Made by a program: the position numbers and the translations under genes. A DNA stretch of 15,432 bases from CAYJHC01 sp964369465 (GTDB lineage: Bacteria; Bacillota; Clostridia; Peptostreptococcales; Anaerovoracaceae): the NCBI GenBank assembly GCA_964369465.1, contig CAYJEX010000030.1, forward strand, positions 1 to 15,432. Direction: 5' to 3'. Of this stretch, positions 12,443 to 15,432 are shown piece after piece (position 1 is the stretch's first letter; every line of letters begins with the position of its first letter). The notes under the pieces are model-generated. The model worked only from the letters and a program-made list of their open reading frames with translations. It did not search any database and had not been told where the DNA came from.

Positions 12443-14563
12443 TTTTCGGGATGCTTTGGTTATTGCCTTATTTTGCGAATTGCCTTCGATGTTTTTTTGA
12501 GGCAAATTTGGAGGCTTGTAAAATCTAGCATTTAGAGTTGTCTTTTCTATTGCTTTGTCAAAGATACGTAGCATAGCTGGTAGAACAAGCACCACCATTA
12601 GAACCGATAATATTGTTCCTCGACATAACAAAAGGCCTATGTCTTTTGTTACAAAATTTGTTGAAGTTGCAAATAGGGCGAATCCTGCAATTGAAAGTGT
12701 CATAGATGATATGAGTATAGAGTGAAAACTTTCGCCCATTGCGTGATGTATTGCTTCTTTTTGTGGCATTAATCTTCTGTAAGTCATATACTTTGAGTTC
12801 AATAAAATTGCATAGTCTACAGTAGCTCCTAGCTGAACGGTGTTTAGAACTAGATATCCTATGAAGTTTATCGAGCTGCCTTGAAAATATGGGACGGCGA
12901 GATTTATCCAAATAGCAGCCTCTATAGTTAAAAGCAAAATTAACGCCAAGGAAATTGATCTAAATGTAAGGAGTAAAATGAGGAATATTGCAACAATGGC
13001 AATCAACATAACTTTTATGTTGTCTTTATCAACAACTTCTTTTATATCTAATAGAGTTGGGGTGATTCCTGAGGTGTATGTGCCTTCTCCATATTTTTCT
13101 TCCGAAAGTTCCCTTATTTCTTGAACAGTTGAAAAGGCTTCATCGCCTTCTTCTGCTGTATCTGTATAAATCAACAGACGAGCATAGTTTTGAGAGTAAA
13201 ACTGTTCTGATATTTCTTCGTTCAAGAATTCGATTGGAACTCCTGTACCAACTGTGTCTGCATAAGATATAACTTCGCTTACATTTTCAATTTCTTTTAT
13301 TTCGTCACTTAGTTCTTTCTCTTTTGCGATATCTCCGTTAGGAACTAAGAGAACGGTTATATTTGTTTGACCGAAGTTTTCATCAATTACTGCGCCATGC
13401 TGTCCACTAATTGTTGAAGTGACAGCATCTCCGTTTCCGTATATAAAAGGCACTTCTGTCTGTGCTTTGAATGCAGGTACTATAATTAAAAGTACTAGTA
13501 TGAAAACTGGAATTGCAAAGACCCTTAAAATTCTATTTGAGTTTTGGAATGTTGGCATTAGCTGTTTGTGTTGAGTTTTATCGATTAATTTGTAAGCGAT
13601 GAGCACGATAGAAGGGAGGAAAATCATTGCTGAAACAAAACTGAGAATTATCCCTTTTGCAAGATTTAGTCCCAGATCGATTCCTATTCCATAGTTCATA
13701 AATGTCAATGCTATGAAGCCGAACAATGTAGTAAGCCCGCTGGCAGCTATTGTGAAAAAAGAGTCTTTAATTGCTCTTTTCATTGCTTCGTCAGCATTTG
13801 CGGCTTCTTTTCTATGTTTCATAAAGCTATGCAACAAAAAAATGGAATAATCGAGAGAAACTGCAAGTTGAAGGATTGGACTGATTGAACTAGTTATAAA
13901 TGATATATCTGGAAAAAAGATATTTGTTCCCATATTGATAACTACAGCAACTCCAATTGTAATTAAAAACAAGAAAGGTTCAATCCATGATCTAGTTGAA
14001 ATTATCAAAATTATTAGTATTGCTGGCAGAAGAATTAAGGCAGCTCCAAATGTTTCGCTCTCGGCTACCATTTGCATTGTAGCGTTGTCAGGTGCATCGC
14101 CACTGATATAAACTCCATCCCCTAGCGTCTCCTGCAAATTTTTATATCCACTCAATTCCATATTTTTTCCGAGAGAAACGGAATAGTATGCAGTGTTATT
14201 TTTGTAAAAACCTTCTGTTTGCTCTTCTCCGTAAAACTCAAGTGGAACATCAATATCGACTAAGTCATCAAGCCACACTACATCAATAACACCTTCTACG
14301 TTTGATATTATTTCTTTGTACTCCAAGGCTTCTATCAAACTCACATTTTCAATCATGACTTCAGTGTTGGGGATGTTGTCTTTGAACTCGGATTCAATAA
14401 TACTTAGAGCTTCTGTGGAAGGGGTATTAGATGGTAAGTAATCTTTTACATCATAGTTTACAACAACACCCAAAATCATTACAGCGGACAGAAGGGCAGT
14501 TGCAAGAAAAATAATAACAATTTTTTTCTTGTTATTTACAATTAAATTTGCGAAAAAATCCAT
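12377..14563 (-). CDS. MMPL/RND-family exporter
   Basis: This 728-residue protein is an RND-superfamily exporter of the MMPL type with two repeated halves. Each half has one helix (about 14-36; 346-365), an extracytoplasmic domain (about 37-170; 366-510) and a bundle of five helices (173-327; 517-667). The fourth helix of each half carries the proton-relay Asp-Tyr pair: LAVSLDYSIFLLH (233-245) and LGATVDYAILLNS (578-590). The tail (about 680-728) is hydrophilic, rich in Lys, Asn, Gln and Glu, without family similarity. AGGAG lies 6 nt before ATG 14563. It is first in an operon with the secreted heptad protein, under a consensus-like promoter with an operator-like palindrome. Relatives export lipids, fatty acids or hydrophobic drugs; the substrate here is unknown. 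The divergent TetR gene is the likely regulator. Confidence 0.9.
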   Translation of the reverse strand: MDFFANLIVNNKKKIVIIFLATALLSAVMILGVVVNYDVKDYLPSNTPSTEALSIIESEFKDNIPNTEVMIENVSLIEALEYKEIISNVEGVIDVVWLDDLVDIDVPLEFYGEEQTEGFYKNNTAYYSVSLGKNMELSGYKNLQETLGDGVYISGDAPDNATMQMVAESETFGAALILLPAILIILIISTRSWIEPFLFLITIGVAVVINMGTNIFFPDISFITSSISPILQLAVSLDYSIFLLHSFMKHRKEAANADEAMKRAIKDSFFTIAASGLTTLFGFIALTFMNYGIGIDLGLNLAKGIILSFVSAMIFLPSIVLIAYKLIDKTQHKQLMPTFQNSNRILRVFAIPVFILVLLIIVPAFKAQTEVPFIYGNGDAVTSTISGQHGAVIDENFGQTNITVLLVPNGDIAKEKELSDEIKEIENVSEVISYADTVGTGVPIEFLNEEISEQFYSQNYARLLIYTDTAEEGDEAFSTVQEIRELSEEKYGEGTYTSGITPTLLDIKEVVDKDNIKVMLIAIVAIFLILLLTFRSISLALILLLTIEAAIWINLAVPYFQGSSINFIGYLVLNTVQLGATVDYAILLNSKYMTYRRLMPQKEAIHHAMGESFHSILISSMTLSIAGFALFATSTNFVTKDIGLLLCRGTILSVLMVVLVLPAMLRIFDKAIEKTTLNARFYKPPNLPQKNIEGNSQNKAITKASRKQENKKIPNVQSKRITEQEPEE

Positions 14564-14586
14564 ATTATGCTCCTAGATATATATTG

Positions 14587-14604
14587 ACAACTACTAGTAA
14601 TTGT
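14587..14604. promoter_or_regulatory. 18-bp near-palindrome at the exporter transcription start; probable TetR operator
   Basis: acaactactagtaattgt is a palindrome with one mismatched pair (16 of 18 bases symmetrical). It directly abuts the -10 box on its downstream side and so covers the predicted transcription start. A bound dimer would block initiation. Its length is in the range of TetR-family sites and the divergent gene encodes a TetR-family protein. Confidence 0.55.
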
Positions 14605-14633
14605 ATTATATTCAACACAGTGTATGATATCAA
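14605..14633 (-). promoter_or_regulatory. Promoter of the MMPL / heptad-protein operon
   Basis: On the minus strand, TTGATA (14628-14633) and a perfect TATAAT (14605-14610) are 17 bp apart. Transcription would start near 14598, giving a leader of about 35 nt with AGGAG before ATG 14563. Confidence 0.78.
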
Positions 14634-14762
14634 CCAATAATGTCGGAGTTTTTGATAGTTACAATACAAACATGTAAAAAGTGTTGATTATTTCGCAATT
14701 TTGGCAAATATAGATTAATTAAAATATGAGATAAAGCTTCGACGAGAATATCAAACAAACAA

Positions 14763-14876
14763 TTTATAGAATGCTTAATAATAAAATATTGAGGGTGCAG
14801 TCTAGAGAATAAGTCATCTTAATATATTAAGCAAAAAATCTAGAGAAAGTTTCATCATAAAATATTAAAGGAGAAG
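14763..14876 (+). repeat. Three degenerate 38-bp tandem repeats in the tetR leader
   Basis: Units 14763-14800, 14801-14838 and 14839-14876 align end to end. Units 2 and 3 share tctagagaa and agree at 24 of the first 30 bases; units 1 and 3 agree at 28 of 38. The last unit contains the ribosome site (AAGGAGAAG) of the TetR gene. Unit 2 contains the perfect palindrome cttaatatattaag (14818-14831). The rest of the 318-bp intergenic region (14634-14762) is AT-rich; the only forward promoter candidate is weak (TTGGCA 14701-14706, TATGAG 14725-14730). Confidence 0.62.
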
Positions 14877-14881
14877 GCCTA

Positions 14882-15432
14882 ATGAAGAAAGAAGATCAAA
14901 GAATTAGAATAACGAAAGATTTACTAAAAAAAGCGCTTGTAGAAATTCTTTCAACGAAGCATATTTCCAAGGTGTCTGTAAAAGAAATTTGCGAAAAGGC
15001 AGAGATTAATAGAAGCACTTTCTATTCACACTACTTGGATCAGTTCGATTTGATTGATAAAATAAAACAAGAAGTTTTTGCTGATATTGCAACATATGTC
15101 AAGATTGAACCTCTCGATTCAAAGCTTGTGGTTTCGTTCAAAAATCTTAATTTAGTTTTAGAATATATGAAAGAAAACCATGTTGTATGTGCAGTGCTAC
15201 TTAGTGAAAATTCAGGTCTATCATTACAAAATGACCTCGTCTATACTTTTGGATTCCCCAAAAGTTTGGAACAAAATTCAGATAACGAGAGAAGGGATCG
15301 CTACGCAAAAGAATATGCAATTTATGGATGTGTTGCGATACTAAGCAAATGGCTTAAAGATGGAATGCCCGAAACACCATCATATATGGCAAAACTCATA
15401 GCTGAACTTCTGTATAGAGGAATTAATGCGGA
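14882..15432 (+). CDS. TetR/AcrR-family transcriptional regulator (3' end outside the window)
   Basis: 183 codons are open to the window edge without a stop. The N-terminal DNA-binding domain is clear: RITKDLLKKALVEILSTKHI (9-28), then VSVKEICEKAEINRSTFYSH (31-50) and YLDQFDLIDKI (51-61), the standard TetR helix-turn-helix with the S-TFY-H signature. The rest is a helical ligand domain; YAIYGCVAILSKWLKDGMPE resembles the C-terminal part of the TetR subgroup found in many Firmicutes, with usual lengths near 185-200, so little is missing. AAGGAGAAG lies before ATG 14882. It is divergent from the MMPL exporter operon and is its probable repressor, with a likely operator at 14587-14604. The inducing ligand is unknown. 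The leader carries 38-bp tandem repeats that may be sites for its own control. Confidence 0.88.
   Translation, partial: MKKEDQRIRITKDLLKKALVEILSTKHISKVSVKEICEKAEINRSTFYSHYLDQFDLIDKIKQEVFADIATYVKIEPLDSKLVVSFKNLNLVLEYMKENHVVCAVLLSENSGLSLQNDLVYTFGFPKSLEQNSDNERRDRYAKEYAIYGCVAILSKWLKDGMPETPSYMAKLIAELLYRGINA

Noticed and set aside
12146..12535. 129-residue plus-strand frame with very hydrophobic content across the exporter tail
   Set aside because: It is the complement of Lys/Asn/Gln/Glu-rich codons, which always gives Phe/Leu/Ile-rich shadows; no ribosome site or promoter was seen.
12558..12911. 117-residue minus-strand frame inside the exporter gene
   Set aside because: Alternate-frame shadow of the second MMPL half with Ser/Arg/Asn-rich content and no family features.
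14763..14876. CRISPR array
   Set aside because: The 38-bp units are contiguous and degenerate with no unique spacers and no cas genes nearby.

Overview
The window reads as a draft contig from a low-GC, Gram-positive anaerobe, most likely a clostridial Firmicute. The DNA is strongly AT-rich, and most starts carry a purine-rich Shine-Dalgarno (AGGAG type). Several promoters match the sigma-A form with 16-18 bp spacing. The protein families fit that group: YtrA-type GntR, HxlR, NimA-like flavoprotein, ferredoxin-containing aldo/keto reductase, and MMPL exporter with a YhgE-like secreted partner. Two runs of exactly 100 N (2739-2838 and 8295-8394) are scaffold gaps of unknown true length. No rRNA, tRNA, CRISPR array or intact insertion sequence was seen.

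Left part (1-4756). The left edge carries a decayed 3' end of a large serine recombinase on the minus strand. Next to it a consensus promoter (TTGACA-17-TATAAT) drives an AbiE type IV toxin-antitoxin pair (AbiEi, AbiEii), followed on the same strand by a metallo-beta-lactamase-fold hydrolase. This looks like a mobile-element-derived defence island. After the first gap comes a compact operon of a YtrA/PmtR-like GntR repressor, an ABC ATPase and a six-helix ABC-2 permease, with overlapping or nearly abutting genes, closed by a bidirectional terminator.

Middle part (4757-8438). These are small transcription units of detoxification and redox type. They comprise a short-chain dehydrogenase (minus), a YhbS-like GNAT acetyltransferase frameshifted at its third codon, a second short-chain dehydrogenase (minus) divergent from an HxlR regulator, and a NimA-like split-barrel flavoprotein. 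The SDR and hxlR promoters overlap face to face, and one inverted repeat covers both -10 boxes. hxlR and the nim-like gene converge with no base between their stop codons, and a terminator-like hairpin lies inside hxlR.

Right part (8439-15432). A truncated DUF2200 gene overlaps a YgjP-like zinc metallopeptidase gene, followed by an aldo/keto reductase with two C-terminal [4Fe-4S] motifs and an intrinsic terminator. A small three-helix membrane protein stands alone. It converges on a minus-strand operon of an MMPL/RND-family exporter and a secreted YhgE-like heptad protein. That operon is divergent from a TetR-family gene that runs off the window. An 18-bp near-palindrome sits directly after the -10 box of the exporter promoter, and three degenerate 38-bp tandem repeats form the tetR leader.

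Most genes are recognisable family members. The less expected parts are regulatory architecture (7144-7173, 7488-7513, 14587-14633, 14763-14876) and gene decay (1-155, 5707-6218, 8439-8609). No wholly new multi-gene system could be supported from sequence alone.
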